A DNA stretch of 64,000 nucleotides from Psoroptes ovis (Eukaryota; Arthropoda; Arachnida; Sarcoptiformes; Psoroptidae). The DNA lies in contig PQWQ01000005.1 in the NCBI GenBank assembly GCA_002943765.1, forward strand, positions 1,178,001 to 1,242,000. Direction: 5' to 3'. The position numbers were made by a program, and so were the translations under genes. The notes under the pieces were generated by a model that saw nothing but the letters and a program-made list of their open reading frames with translations, had not been told where the DNA came from and did no database searches. Below, piece after piece: positions 34,617 through 45,130 of the stretch; position 1 is the stretch's first letter; each line of letters begins with the position of its first letter.

Positions 34617-36542
34617 ATGTCAACAATCAGTGTACAACCTCAAGCACATTCGCTGTCAGCAACCCCACGTTTACCGACGATACAAGATCATTATTATCGT
34701 TTAAAAATGAAATATGATGCCGAACGGATCAACAAAGGCATGAATGGATTGAATTTAATAAAAAAACATCGTGAATATATAATCTATTATAAATTATCAA
34801 CATTATTCATTAGACCAATGGGTATATTTCATGGTTGTTGGTCGATGATGAATCAAGAATTTCGTTCGTTTATACCATATAATCGTATTCGAAAATCGAT
34901 TGGTGAAATCGGGTGGTTACCAATGCAATCAGATGATAAATATCTGAAATATGATTATAATTATCTCATACAAACAAATGATCGATCAAAACAAATATCA
35001 GCACTGATTATGCCGAAAAGCGATGGTCAAGTTAGCGTTATGGGTGAAACTTATTATGGTTTTAATTTTGATTCCGGTTTAATCAATGTTGATGTTGACC
35101 ATGGACCAATCGCATACAACCCAAACGCATCGATAGTTGACGATTATCGACAAAATTACTTGGAAATCAAAGGTAACATATCGATTGGACAATATTTAAA
35201 TCGTAATGGTTGGGAAATTGAAGCAAAACCAGTATCATCTGATTTTATTGTTGAAATATTTACCGGCCGATTATCGGTGATAATTGGTGATTTTCGTTCG
35301 ATTACATTGATACCGGATTTGAATTGTAAATTATCATTGAAATTATTGTTTAGCGATGATGATTACGATGATGGTCGAAATGATAAAGATGATCAACAAT
35401 CATCCATGAGTAAATTATCAGAAATACAAATATCAGGTTTAGACCTGTTACAACAAAAACAATCTGCTGCTGATAAACTGAAATCGATTGAAGATTGTTA
35501 TAAATTAAGAAAGAATAAACGCCAGCAACAACAACGCCACCAGCGGCCAAAACGATCAAAATCAGTCCAACATTCGGCCAAAAATGGACAACAGCTCGCT
35601 CCAACTGCATCCGATTCATTGTTTACGAAACAATTTTCAACATCCACCTTGTCGGGGCTACTATCGCCGATTGCCGCTTCGCCACCGCCTCAAGATGGTA
35701 GAAAAACGACCGAACACGCAGTTGCTGATGGTCGTCAACTGCCGAAGCTTCAGCCGATACCGGCACCAATCACTCAACTGGTACAGATATCGAAGAAATC
35801 AGACGCAAAGTCGTCGGCGAAGAAATCAAAATCATCGAAGAAATCGTCTAAGAAGACTGAATCCCGATCACCACCGGTGATCGTTGTGGTAAAATCACCA
35901 CACTTAGAATCGAAACATAAATCAACATTAGATTATCAGCGATCATCGAAAATGTTGCCACAATCACCACCAAGTATGACCATTAAGAAAACAGTTGAAG
36001 ATGATCAAAGTAAACAGCCACAATTAACTAAATTAGAAGTTCCATTGTTACAGCTGCAACTACAAAAACATCGATCAAAATCCACCATAACCGAATCATC
36101 ATCTTCGGTGTCCACCGATGATTCTACCACCAAAATTGTGTCCACAATCAAACGTCAATCATCACAAAGTAAACATCATCGATCAAAACAACGATCAAAA
36201 TCGAATCGAAATCGAAGTAATTTGAAAATCGAACCGCAACTTTCATCACCACCATCTTCACCATCACAGCCGCAATCATTCGGCGAACGTTTAAAATGGG
36301 AAAAAAGTAAATTCGAACCAATCAAGCGAACGCCGTCAGCATCGCCATCATCGGTCATCGCAGTGACCAAGAAGCAGCCTGGACAAAAGAAACGTCGATC
36401 ATCATCAACAATGATCATGAAACGCAGTTCAAAACGCAATTTGACTAAAACTAAAGGTGGCAACCCTTTATTAACTGACAATAGAACAAAAACAATCAAA
36501 CAACAACGTCGTAACAAACGAAGCAAGAAAAAACAATGTTAA
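34617..36542 (+). CDS. hypothetical protein, globular N-half and Lys/Ser-rich tail
   Basis: Single exon, 641 residues, start at the first ATG. Residues 1-260 look folded (IIYYKLSTLFIRPMGIFHGCW, SLINVD-type strands, FIVEIFTGRLSVIIGDFRS) with no cysteine-rich or catalytic motif I recognise. Residues 290-641 are highly basic and low complexity, with repeated KKSKSSKK, SKHHRSKQRSKSNRNRS and KRRSSS blocks, suggesting a nuclear or RNA/chromatin-associated tail. The codon pattern (no stops over 1.9 kb, G+C above the flanks) argues it is real. Function unknown; likely lineage-restricted. Confidence 0.75.
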   Translation: MSTISVQPQAHSLSATPRLPTIQDHYYRLKMKYDAERINKGMNGLNLIKKHREYIIYYKLSTLFIRPMGIFHGCWSMMNQEFRSFIPYNRIRKSIGEIGWLPMQSDDKYLKYDYNYLIQTNDRSKQISALIMPKSDGQVSVMGETYYGFNFDSGLINVDVDHGPIAYNPNASIVDDYRQNYLEIKGNISIGQYLNRNGWEIEAKPVSSDFIVEIFTGRLSVIIGDFRSITLIPDLNCKLSLKLLFSDDDYDDGRNDKDDQQSSMSKLSEIQISGLDLLQQKQSAADKLKSIEDCYKLRKNKRQQQQRHQRPKRSKSVQHSAKNGQQLAPTASDSLFTKQFSTSTLSGLLSPIAASPPPQDGRKTTEHAVADGRQLPKLQPIPAPITQLVQISKKSDAKSSAKKSKSSKKSSKKTESRSPPVIVVVKSPHLESKHKSTLDYQRSSKMLPQSPPSMTIKKTVEDDQSKQPQLTKLEVPLLQLQLQKHRSKSTITESSSSVSTDDSTTKIVSTIKRQSSQSKHHRSKQRSKSNRNRSNLKIEPQLSSPPSSPSQPQSFGERLKWEKSKFEPIKRTPSASPSSVIAVTKKQPGQKKRRSSSTMIMKRSSKRNLTKTKGGNPLLTDNRTKTIKQQRRNKRSKKKQC

Positions 36543-36724
36543 AAAATAATTAATTAATTAATTACGATTACAAGTTATTAAAACCAAATTAAATATGGAA
36601 ACTTGATTACAAAGTTGACTAGTGTTGAGAGGTAACAAACGTGGCCACCGGGCGCGATAATGCCAAGATCATTGATTAATCGAATTGATTTGATTCGATC
36701 AAATCTTTGATCATCAAAATCGAA

Positions 36725-39700
36725 TCAATTAGATCCAATCGAATTATCGTCATCATCATGACCATCATCTATATCAGCTGATTTATGATATTTATATTTT
36801 TTAAATTGTAAACTTCGTCTCGATGTCATCATCATCATCGGCGATTGTTTTGATGATTGTTGATTATTTTGATGATGTTCGGCTGCGACTGCAGCGGCTG
36901 AAGATTGAATTTGATTAATTTTGAACGACGATGTCGGATCAAATTCGTTACGATTATTATCAAGATCGCCCGCCATTTGATCGTTAAGCATGGTCATCGG
37001 TTGTTGGTGATGCTGCTGCTGGTGGTCCTGAAGACTTCCACCAAGTTGATCTTCAGCAAATCTTTGATGATCATCAAGCTGAAGACCTTGATTATCGATT
37101 AATGCTTGTTGTATTTGTTCAGATAACATCGTCAAATGGTTGTTACTACCGATCGTTGGTGGTGGTGGTGATGACAATGACGATGGTGGCGATGGTGATG
37201 CTGTTTTGGCCATAGGGAAATTTGCCGCCAAAGATGATAATGTTGATTTGGTACGATTATGTGTACTGGTCGCTTCGGGATGTTTTTCTTTTTTATGTTT
37301 ATACAATGAAAATTCATTTTCACATTTATGATTACATATTTGACAATCAAATCTTTGTGGACTATGCAACCAAAAATGTCTTACCATTGATGCTTGTGAT
37401 TTGGTTGCAAAATATGTGGCAAATTGTTGATTATCGTTGATGATATTACCATTATCATCGTTGTTGGTGGTGGTTGATGGAATTCGAATACAATCATCAT
37501 TATCATCAACAATGTATTCACCATTACAAATCAAGCAAACATATTGATGACCATCCGTAATACGTTCACGACGATAACGGCCAGCATATTTTTTCAACGA
37601 ATACAGACCATTTTTATCGGTTCTTTTTGCGTTCGGACTCTCGTGTGGTTGCGGTGATTGTTGTTGTTGCTCATGTTGCTCATGGCTCAGATCAGCTGGT
37701 TCGGAATCCACGTTCATATCATTCGGTTGATTCGGCTGAATCGTGGCAATGGTACTGCTTATCAAAGGTGGCTGCTGCGCTTGGTGGTAGTCTATCACCG
37801 ACTGTTGCGCTTGTTGCTGAGCTAGCTGCTGTTGTTGATCATTATGGTCATGATGCTGATGTTTCTTCACGTGTTTAGCTATCGATTGTCTACTTCTGAC
37901 CACATACGGGCACATGAGACAATGAAATTCGAATGAACCATCATCTTGTTTGATACGTTCGAATAGTTTGGCTGATGATTGTTGGTGTCGCTGCTGTTGC
38001 TGTAATTGCGCTTGTTGCAATTGTTGCGATTGCTGTTGCTGGTACTGCTGTTGCGTTTGCTGTAATTGTTGCAGCTGCTGCTGATGTTGCTGCTGCATCG
38101 ACAACACCATCCGGACAGCTTCAGCAAGTTGTTCTCTTACTATCATTGCTGCATCATTAATCGGTTGCTGCTGCTGCGCTTGTTGTTGTTGCTGCTGCTG
38201 CTGATGAACAGCTTGTTGCAATAATTGCTGTTGCATTAATGTGATTAGATTTTCGTTGTAGAAAATTGATTGCAAACTAGATGGCGCTACTTGTTGTTGT
38301 TGTTGATGAGCAATGTTTGCTATCATCGAATCTGGCGGCATCATCGCCGGAATGTTGGCCACCGGCGCTGTTACGGCCGCAGATGGTCCCGGCAAGCAAT
38401 ACGGCAAAGACGTTGCTGATGACGATGTTGGTGTCGCTGTTGTCGATGTCGTAGTTGACTGCGGTTGTTGATGTGATTTACGATGTTTATACAACAATAC
38501 TTCAGTATTGAAACAACAATGACATATATCACATTGGAAATTTCGGTGGTCATTTTCCATCCATAAATGACGGACCAACGATATTTGTGTTGGAAATTTA
38601 TTCTGACAATGATTACAAATGAATTCATATTGATTCGATTGTTGATTCGGCTGATTCTGGTCACATTTAACCTTACGATATTGTCCTTCGAATGGTTTCA
38701 ATGAATATGTACCATTCGATTGTTGCTGGTGATGGTTTGCCGACGGCGGTGGCGATGGTTGTTGATGATCATTGCTACTTGGTACATCATCGGTGATCAT
38801 CATCGGTGTTTGCTGTTGTTGATGATGATCATCACCATTATCTTCACTATCTTGCCCATCATCATCTCCGATGTCTGATCTGTTTGGATCATCTGGACAT
38901 GGTCCATTCGATGGTTCTGGACAATCGATATGATCAAAGTGACCATTGATCATCATATTCGTTGAATTATCAATTATTTGTTTACTTTCAGGATCATATG
39001 ACTGATTATCATATTCAACTAATTGTATTGAAGGTATTTTAATGTGATAATTTAACATTGATGATTTGGATGATGATGATGATTCATGAGTCATAATCGA
39101 TAATGGTACCGATAACGCTGAAGATGCTGAAGATGATGATGATACTATCGATTGTGTAGATGGTGATGGAGATTTAAATGATGTTCGATCACGGTCATCA
39201 TCATCACCATCGCCATTATCATCATCATCATCGTCGTCATCATATCGGCCATCATCGCCATCGTATTGGCCATCATTGTCTTCATTGTCATCATTACCAT
39301 CACCGCTACCACCACCGCAACCATTGCCACCGGCACCATGACCACCAGCGCCACCATCACCATTACCACTGCCACCTCCATTATTATCATCATTACGATT
39401 CACTGTGGTTGATTGTGATTGATTCGATTGTTGATGCTGGCCATCATTATTACCATGGCCATTATGTTGATTCATCGATTGACGTTGCTGTTGATTATTA
39501 TTCATCTGTATATTAGGACAAACATGTTGATTATGTACATGACGTCTAATTGAACCAGAATTATGTGTATGAAATCTACAATCACCAAATAAACATTTAT
39601 ATACATACATATCGGTATCGAATTCTTTACGGAAATATTTTCGAATATTTTCTTGTGTACAAACATTATGATCATTATTCGCCACCTGTTGAGCCCCACT

Positions 39701-40543
39701 ATTGTTATGACCATTACCATTGTTATTACCATTATCTGCGATACCAAAACCACAACTATGATTCTTAATATGTTGAACTAGCGATTCGGGTCGTTTGAAT
39801 GATTTACCACAATCAGCAACCGTACATTTTAACGGTCGTATACCGATATGTTTCAAATATATATGACGTGATATATGTTGAGAATAATTATAAATTGTAT
39901 AATTACAATTTTCCCATAAACACCGATATTGTTTACGATTATTTACGATTGTCTTTTCGAAATATTGTTTGACATTATTAATCGGATACAGGCCACGATA
40001 AACTGAATCGTTGTTGCCGTTGGTGGCTGCTGCGGCCGTGGTTATTTGGCTGCCACCCGACGTTTGCGGCTGCTGACCATCATGTTGTGGATAGTCATTT
40101 TGATGATCATAGTGACTAATGGCGGCCGCATACTGCTGCCGGTAATAATCAGCCGCTGATTGTATGATCGCTTGCTGAGCTTGCGTCTGTTGCTGCTGCG
40201 CTTGTTGCTGAATATGTTGACCATGATCATCATCATTCATTGATTCATCGATCTGCAAATTATTTTCAAGATTATCATCATGATCATCATGATCTTGGTT
40301 GATGATGTTTTCATTTGATAATTCGATTCTTTGTTGTTGTCGTCTTCGTTTATTTTCAAAAATTTCTTCTAAATTTTTCAATTTACGTTTAGTCGTTGAT
40401 GATGATGATGATGTTGATGAAGCAGGTGCAGGTGTAGGTGGTGGTATATGTGGCGGTGGTGGCAGCTGCGATGGCGGCTGCGGTAGATACGGTGTCTGAG
40501 GTGGTGGAGGCTCCTGCAACTGAGGCTGTGGCGTTGAATCCAT
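36725..40543 (-). CDS. large C2H2 zinc-finger protein with repeated finger modules
   Basis: Single exon, 1272 residues. Eight C2H2-type fingers lie at about 206 (YRCLWENCNY), 238 (LKCTVADCGKSF), 314 (YKCLFGDCRF), 639 (FICNHCQNKF), 668, 872, 1001 (split by an insert) and 1066. Five of them follow a similar lead-in: a Tyr-rich stretch such as YSLKPFEGQYRKVK or YSLKKYAGRYRRER, then Tyr/Phe-x-Cys. That suggests an internally duplicated module. Between modules are polyGln, Gly/Asn and Asp-rich runs. Probably a nuclear DNA-binding protein; no ortholog recognised. Convergent with the gene ending at 36542, with 182 bp between stops. Confidence 0.82.
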   Translation of the reverse strand: MDSTPQPQLQEPPPPQTPYLPQPPSQLPPPPHIPPPTPAPASSTSSSSSTTKRKLKNLEEIFENKRRRQQQRIELSNENIINQDHDDHDDNLENNLQIDESMNDDDHGQHIQQQAQQQQTQAQQAIIQSAADYYRQQYAAAISHYDHQNDYPQHDGQQPQTSGGSQITTAAAATNGNNDSVYRGLYPINNVKQYFEKTIVNNRKQYRCLWENCNYTIYNYSQHISRHIYLKHIGIRPLKCTVADCGKSFKRPESLVQHIKNHSCGFGIADNGNNNGNGHNNSGAQQVANNDHNVCTQENIRKYFRKEFDTDMYVYKCLFGDCRFHTHNSGSIRRHVHNQHVCPNIQMNNNQQQRQSMNQHNGHGNNDGQHQQSNQSQSTTVNRNDDNNGGGSGNGDGGAGGHGAGGNGCGGGSGDGNDDNEDNDGQYDGDDGRYDDDDDDDDNGDGDDDDRDRTSFKSPSPSTQSIVSSSSSASSALSVPLSIMTHESSSSSKSSMLNYHIKIPSIQLVEYDNQSYDPESKQIIDNSTNMMINGHFDHIDCPEPSNGPCPDDPNRSDIGDDDGQDSEDNGDDHHQQQQTPMMITDDVPSSNDHQQPSPPPSANHHQQQSNGTYSLKPFEGQYRKVKCDQNQPNQQSNQYEFICNHCQNKFPTQISLVRHLWMENDHRNFQCDICHCCFNTEVLLYKHRKSHQQPQSTTTSTTATPTSSSATSLPYCLPGPSAAVTAPVANIPAMMPPDSMIANIAHQQQQQVAPSSLQSIFYNENLITLMQQQLLQQAVHQQQQQQQQAQQQQPINDAAMIVREQLAEAVRMVLSMQQQHQQQLQQLQQTQQQYQQQQSQQLQQAQLQQQQRHQQSSAKLFERIKQDDGSFEFHCLMCPYVVRSRQSIAKHVKKHQHHDHNDQQQQLAQQQAQQSVIDYHQAQQPPLISSTIATIQPNQPNDMNVDSEPADLSHEQHEQQQQSPQPHESPNAKRTDKNGLYSLKKYAGRYRRERITDGHQYVCLICNGEYIVDDNDDCIRIPSTTTNNDDNGNIINDNQQFATYFATKSQASMVRHFWLHSPQRFDCQICNHKCENEFSLYKHKKEKHPEATSTHNRTKSTLSSLAANFPMAKTASPSPPSSLSSPPPPTIGSNNHLTMLSEQIQQALIDNQGLQLDDHQRFAEDQLGGSLQDHQQQHHQQPMTMLNDQMAGDLDNNRNEFDPTSSFKINQIQSSAAAVAAEHHQNNQQSSKQSPMMMMTSRRSLQFKKYKYHKSADIDDGHDDDDNSIGSN

Positions 40544-41768
40544 GTCGGTGAATAATTTTATGTTTGATTCGATGTTTCTTAGATGATATCGTAATCACGA
40601 AAGTTCAAAGTTCAAAGTTAATTATCGAAGATAATCACAAAGATTATTGGAATCAAAAATATGAAATTTTTCAAAGTCGAATTGATCACAATTAATTTCG
40701 ATTTAATTCGAGAAAATTTGATGAATTTCGTTCGAAATCAGGCAATCTAATGATACCTGAGTCTTTGTGTTTATGTGTGTATGTGTATCGGTTTGAGTAT
40801 TGGTGATATATGAATCATTTTAGTGAATCATTATGGTAGTGGTGATTATCATCTTCGACATCATCAAACAACGCCAAACAATGACGACGATGTTAATCTC
40901 GATTATGAATGATTTCATTTCATTTTCAATTTAATTTCATTTCAATTTGAAGCATACGTGACAATTGCTTCTGCTGCTCAAAGCTGTCATTGTTGTATCA
41001 GTTATCAGCGATCGATTGTTATCATCTTCGTGATGTTATGGCAACGACGACGACGACGACGACGACCACCACCACCAACAACAACAACAACCGCAGCACC
41101 ACCAGCAATCAAAAATGTTCAAAAAATGAAGATTATGATCAGTGAAATATTTCATATTGCCCCCTCCCGGGCGCCGCTTTCTCTTCCATTTTCCCTCTCT
41201 CCCTCTGGCTTCAACCCTACTGAAGGTGGTGCTGGTGGCGGTGGTGGTGGGGAAGGTGGCGAGGTTCTGGTGCATTCACAAAGTGAAGAATTTCATTTGA
41301 ATTTTTCCGTTTCAATTTTTCCATTTTTTTTATAGAACAAAAGAGTTGATGACAATGAATTGTGGCCACGCCCCATTTTGGGTTGTTCGTATCTTTTTGT
41401 TTTTCGTTTTTTTGTTTCCTTCGTTAATTTGAATCGTTGTTGTTGAAGAGAATAATATCTTTGATTAATAAATCAATTAATTGAGTGATACAGTTTTGTG
41501 AATTGTAATCAAACGAAAACACCAAACAAACAAACTAACAAACATACACTTGCACACACACAAAGGTAATTTCAACAAGTTAATACGCAGTTAAATTTTT
41601 CTGGAGAAAAAATAAATACCTGAAAATGAAAAAGATTTCCAAGAATTATTTTTTTTTTATTTACGTGGAAATTTATCGAGTTTCCGAGAAAATTTCCCCC
41701 TTGGCTAGTCAATTTTCCAATTCAAATCATTAATGAAAGCTCGATATTGATAAATGAATAATAAAGGA
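40544..41768. other. upstream region of the zinc-finger gene, with GC-rich patch
   Basis: A compound trinucleotide tract (CGA, then CCA, then ACA repeats) lies at about 41043-41100. A C/T-rich then G-rich patch at 41160-41275 includes CCCTCCCGGGCGCCGC. Open frames on both strands here are composition artefacts. It may be a CpG-bearing promoter or 5' UTR of the minus-strand zinc-finger gene. Confidence 0.4.
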
Positions 41769-41925
41769 TTGACCTTTAAAACTCGAGCGGTGAGCATCAC
41801 TCACCATAAGATGTAATGCAGCATCTATTGATAGGCGCTCCTCAGTCACCATTTTACATTAGTGTGAAAAATCGTAGAGCTGCTAGCTCGCTTGTGCTGT
41901 AAATGCCTCGAGTGTTAAGGGTTAA
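41769..41925. mobile_element. piggyBac-like MITE (157 bp)
   Basis: The left end reads TTGACCTTTAAAACTCGAG and the right end CTCGAGTGTTAAGGGTTAA. Left versus reverse-complemented right matches at 16 of 19 positions. The right end shows AGGG-TTAA exactly as in piggyBac elements (TTAA-CCC...GGG-TTAA); the left TTAA is degenerated to TTGA. No coding capacity. G+C is higher than the surroundings and internal short inverted repeats occur (GGTGAG...CTCACC). Confidence 0.55.
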
Positions 41926-42804
41926 AATGAGAAATTATTGTCAAATCATGATGATAATTTATGATGAAATATTGGAGTAAATCTTGAATGGGGCCCAAAG
42001 GGTTGAAACTCATTTTTTCATTTCGTACATTTCTTGACATTTTAAATGGAAATTTAATTAATGAAAATTTCATATCCTTTTTTATTTCTTATTTTTTGAT
42101 TATCATCTATTGCCATTATCACATTTATATAATCAGCAATGATTTGTACAATGATTACCAATTTTTTTTTGAGAATGATTATGATAATCATAATGATGAT
42201 GATGATTCATTCTTAAAATAAATAAGAGATTTATTAATTTTGGATATTTACTAATTCATAATAAATTACACCAAATCACTCCAAGTGAATCATCGATTCT
42301 GGCCCAAATTAATCGCTTCGGCACTCAAACAAATCTTACCCATCAACGAATCGCCGCCGGGCAGCTCTTTGCTTTGGATAATTTCAAAGATTTTTCTTTG
42401 AAAATTCAACTTTATTCATTTCACAAATTGATCATCCACATCGAATAATCCATAATCAATGTTCGTGTGTATTAAATGATGATAATTCAACTGAATTCAA
42501 TGAACTCTGAAAAACAAATAAGGAAATGTTTTTTTTGCTCAATTTTGATTGGTAAACAAAAAAAAATTCAAGCCCCGCCTTGTTCTGAATTTTTCGTTTT
42601 CACTCCAAGTCGTCATTTTCCAAGTTTTCATTTCGGCCAAAAATCAATGATCAAATAGTATTAATTGATTCATAATTCAGTCCATAATTTACATTATTTA
42701 CAATTCAATTTTGATTAAAATACTCGAAAAAATCGGGTAAATAAAAATCAAAAAAAAAAAATTCAAATATTTACACATGTTCGGTGTGCACACCCCTTCG
42801 CTGA

Positions 42805-42837
42805 TTGTGACCGCCCCCTGAAGTTATTCGGTCACAA
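42805..42837. repeat. inverted repeat, 9-bp perfect arms
   Basis: TTGTGACCG and CGGTCACAA flank a 15-base loop, just after the GGTGTGCACACC palindrome. Confidence 0.6.
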
Positions 42838-43156
42838 ACTCTGTTTAAAATTCAGGTTATGTTTGATTAATAAAATTTCAAAGGTCTGCACCTCTAGGAA
42901 AAAACACGAGTTTTTCGTTGTCATTTGCAGCCATTTTCATGTCGATTTCGCCTTTTCTTTCACTGAAATATTTCAAACATTTCAATCAATTGTCAAATGC
43001 TATCAACCACCACCACCACCACCAATTATCATCATCAACCAATGAATTCCACCTAGCTACGATGATCTATCGAGACACAAAGACATTTTTTTTTTTTTTT
43101 TTTTTTTGGTTGCCATTCAATAAAAAAAAATCCATTATCAATCTATTGTTGTTGAA

Positions 43157-43195
43157 ATTGTCGACGATCATCGTTTGTTGATGATCGTCGACAAT
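43157..43195. repeat. perfect 16-bp inverted repeat with 7-base loop
   Basis: Arms ATTGTCGACGATCATC and GATGATCGTCGACAAT are exact complements around GTTTGTT. This is the longest perfect short hairpin I found in the window; it follows a 23-base T run. Confidence 0.85.
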
Positions 43196-44203
43196 GATAA
43201 ATGATGAGGATTTCAGCATTTGTATTTTGTATTTACATGAATTATAAATACGCACCAATAAATAATTTAATCATGTTTGAACCATGGTAACCAATTATCA
43301 TTGATTTTTGTTATTTCGGCGCTCTACTGTCTGTGACCGGATTTTTCTGTCAAAATTTTTTGCTTATTAACTGCCTATCCCGAGCCTGACTCGGGCGATT
43401 TGCATTGAATTATGGGAAATAGAGACTGTTTAAAGTTAAGTTTGTAAAATCTAAAAGACTGTAATGACGCTGAAAAATATATTTCAATGATACTTTTGAA
43501 TTGAAATCGATTGAAATATTTTTCCAAAGAAAAAATTTTTTTTCTAAAATTTCATCTCGAATCAATGAAAGGAGATTAATCAAAGTCGAAATCTGGATTA
43601 AGAGGCTTCGATCCGTTCAATCAATTTGCTTATCTCCAATTCGATAATTCAATCGCTTGGGCGATGATCAATCGATTGTCTAATCACAAATTCAATTATC
43701 TTCAATCAGCATTCGATTTTTGTACAAACAAAATTTTGGAAAAATGAATTTATGAAAAATTCAAAAGAAAAATTGTGTCAAGTGATTTTTGGCTTTGCTT
43801 CGCTTCGATTTGTTTGTTTACCTTGATTCATTGTGATTCGAAATTGATGCCAAGCTATCTGGCGATAAATGAATGAACATAATGATTGAAAACTGAATTG
43901 TTTACAGAACAAAGCCAAACAAATACAAAGCCAGTGAAGGGGCGGCAATTCAAATCAAATAAATCCATAATGATAATCATTGTGTAAATATACGAATTCA
44001 AATCGGAAAAAATGGCAAAATTGACAAACAATCAAATCTGAGATGAAAGTTGATTTCATTCAATTTCAATTCATTTTTTATTTTGGGATATTTACAATTC
44101 AATCTAATATTTTTCATTTGAAAAATAAACAAACAAACAAATCGAAATAATTGAATTAGAACAAGACAACAACAACAACAAAAAAAAAACTAAAAATAAC
44201 GGT

Positions 44204-44279
44204 AAAAATGTTGTGAGCTAGACCTTATTGGGTCGGAATAGTTTGCCAGGTGCAAATAGTCACCTCACAAAACATTTTT
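44204..44279. repeat. imperfect inverted repeat, about 76 bp
   Basis: AAAAATGTTGTGAG at the left and CTCACAAAACATTTTT at the right pair with a two-base bulge. Inside are GACC-TTATTG-GGTC and GGTGCAAATAGTCACC. Could be a small MITE or a structured RNA. Confidence 0.5.
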
Positions 44280-44381
44280 GTTTTTTTGAAGAAAGATAGA
44301 AATATTTGTGATTTTTTTTATATTGTTTTATTATTCATTAAATAAAATATTGTGATCATTTGAGAGAATAAAATAAATTAT

Positions 44382-44627
44382 TTAAGATTGATTTTCTTTG
44401 TCATGATGAATGTCATCATCATAATGATCGTTGGTATTTCCGTCAATTGATTTACCATCGTGATGTTCAGTTTCGCTCATGTGGTGACAATCTTGTCCAT
44501 GAAATAATTTTGATTTTTTATTTTTAACTTGACCATAACCTGAAGATCTATCGATTTCTTGAAATTTACGTTTAATTCCTTTTTTGATTTTTGATGGGTA
44601 CAGCGGCGGTGGTTGCGTATGGTTCAT
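44382..44627 (-). CDS. small hypothetical protein, 81 residues
   Basis: An ATG-started frame of 81 codons encoding a basic N-half with an NLS-like stretch (KIKKGIKRKFQEI) and a His/Asp-rich C-half. No signal peptide, domain or splice partner seen. AT-rich flanks with an AATAAA-like 3' region make a short gene possible, but chance is not excluded. Confidence 0.4.
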   Translation of the reverse strand: MNHTQPPPLYPSKIKKGIKRKFQEIDRSSGYGQVKNKKSKLFHGQDCHHMSETEHHDGKSIDGNTNDHYDDDIHHDKENQS

Positions 44628-45130
44628 GGTTTGAATAATAAATTTATGCCAAATCTTGGACCAAATGATTGGTTTGAAGAAAACTGATTCAAATTAAAAT
44701 GTTTGGCTTTGATTTTTGAAAAAAAAATTTTCAAAGTTCAATCGATCAATAATTAATAATTTTATTATTTATTGTTTAATGGATGATGTCTGAATGTAAA
44801 ATGATGGACGAATGTCTATGCATTGTTGTTTTTTTCTTCACTCAATCAAATTTTTAACTGTTTCTACCTGATTGTTCGATGAGATGAATATTTTTTTCCT
44901 TTTTTTTTTGAATCTATAAACTTCATGAATTTTTTTTTTTGGAAAAAAGGGTGGAGCCTTCCTCTGTTTTTTCTTTCATTTTTTATTCATTATTATTGAA
45001 AAACAACGAAGAAAGGATTTTCACTCTTCCTCCTTGTAATTTGTGTTCAGCCAATCAAATTTTTGCGTTTTAAAAAAAAGAGAGAAAAAGGTTTGAAAAA
45101 ATGGGCGTTTCCGCTAACACACGAACAACT
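44628..45130. other. spacer
   Basis: 503 bp of T-rich and purine-rich sequence; no feature supported. Confidence 0.35.

Larger units (their letters stand above)
41926..44381. other. gene-poor region rich in inverted repeats
   Basis: About 2.5 kb without a supportable gene. It holds a 12-base palindrome GGTGTGCACACC (42783-42794), several hairpins listed separately, a 23-base T run (43086-43108) and a small stem CCCGAG...CTCGGG (43379-43395). Open frames at 41988, 42476, 42863 and 42918 are low complexity. Confidence 0.45.

Noticed and set aside
37140..40598. Many His-, Met- or Gly-rich frames within the large zinc-finger gene
   Set aside because: Out-of-frame or antisense readings of Gln/Asp/Asn codon runs.
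40958..41335. 125-codon frame with Arg, Pro, Thr and Gly runs
   Set aside because: Produced by trinucleotide repeats; low complexity and an equally open antisense frame.
43379..43395. CCCGAG...CTCGGG six-base stem
   Set aside because: Too short to claim as a separate element; mentioned only as part of the inverted-repeat cluster.
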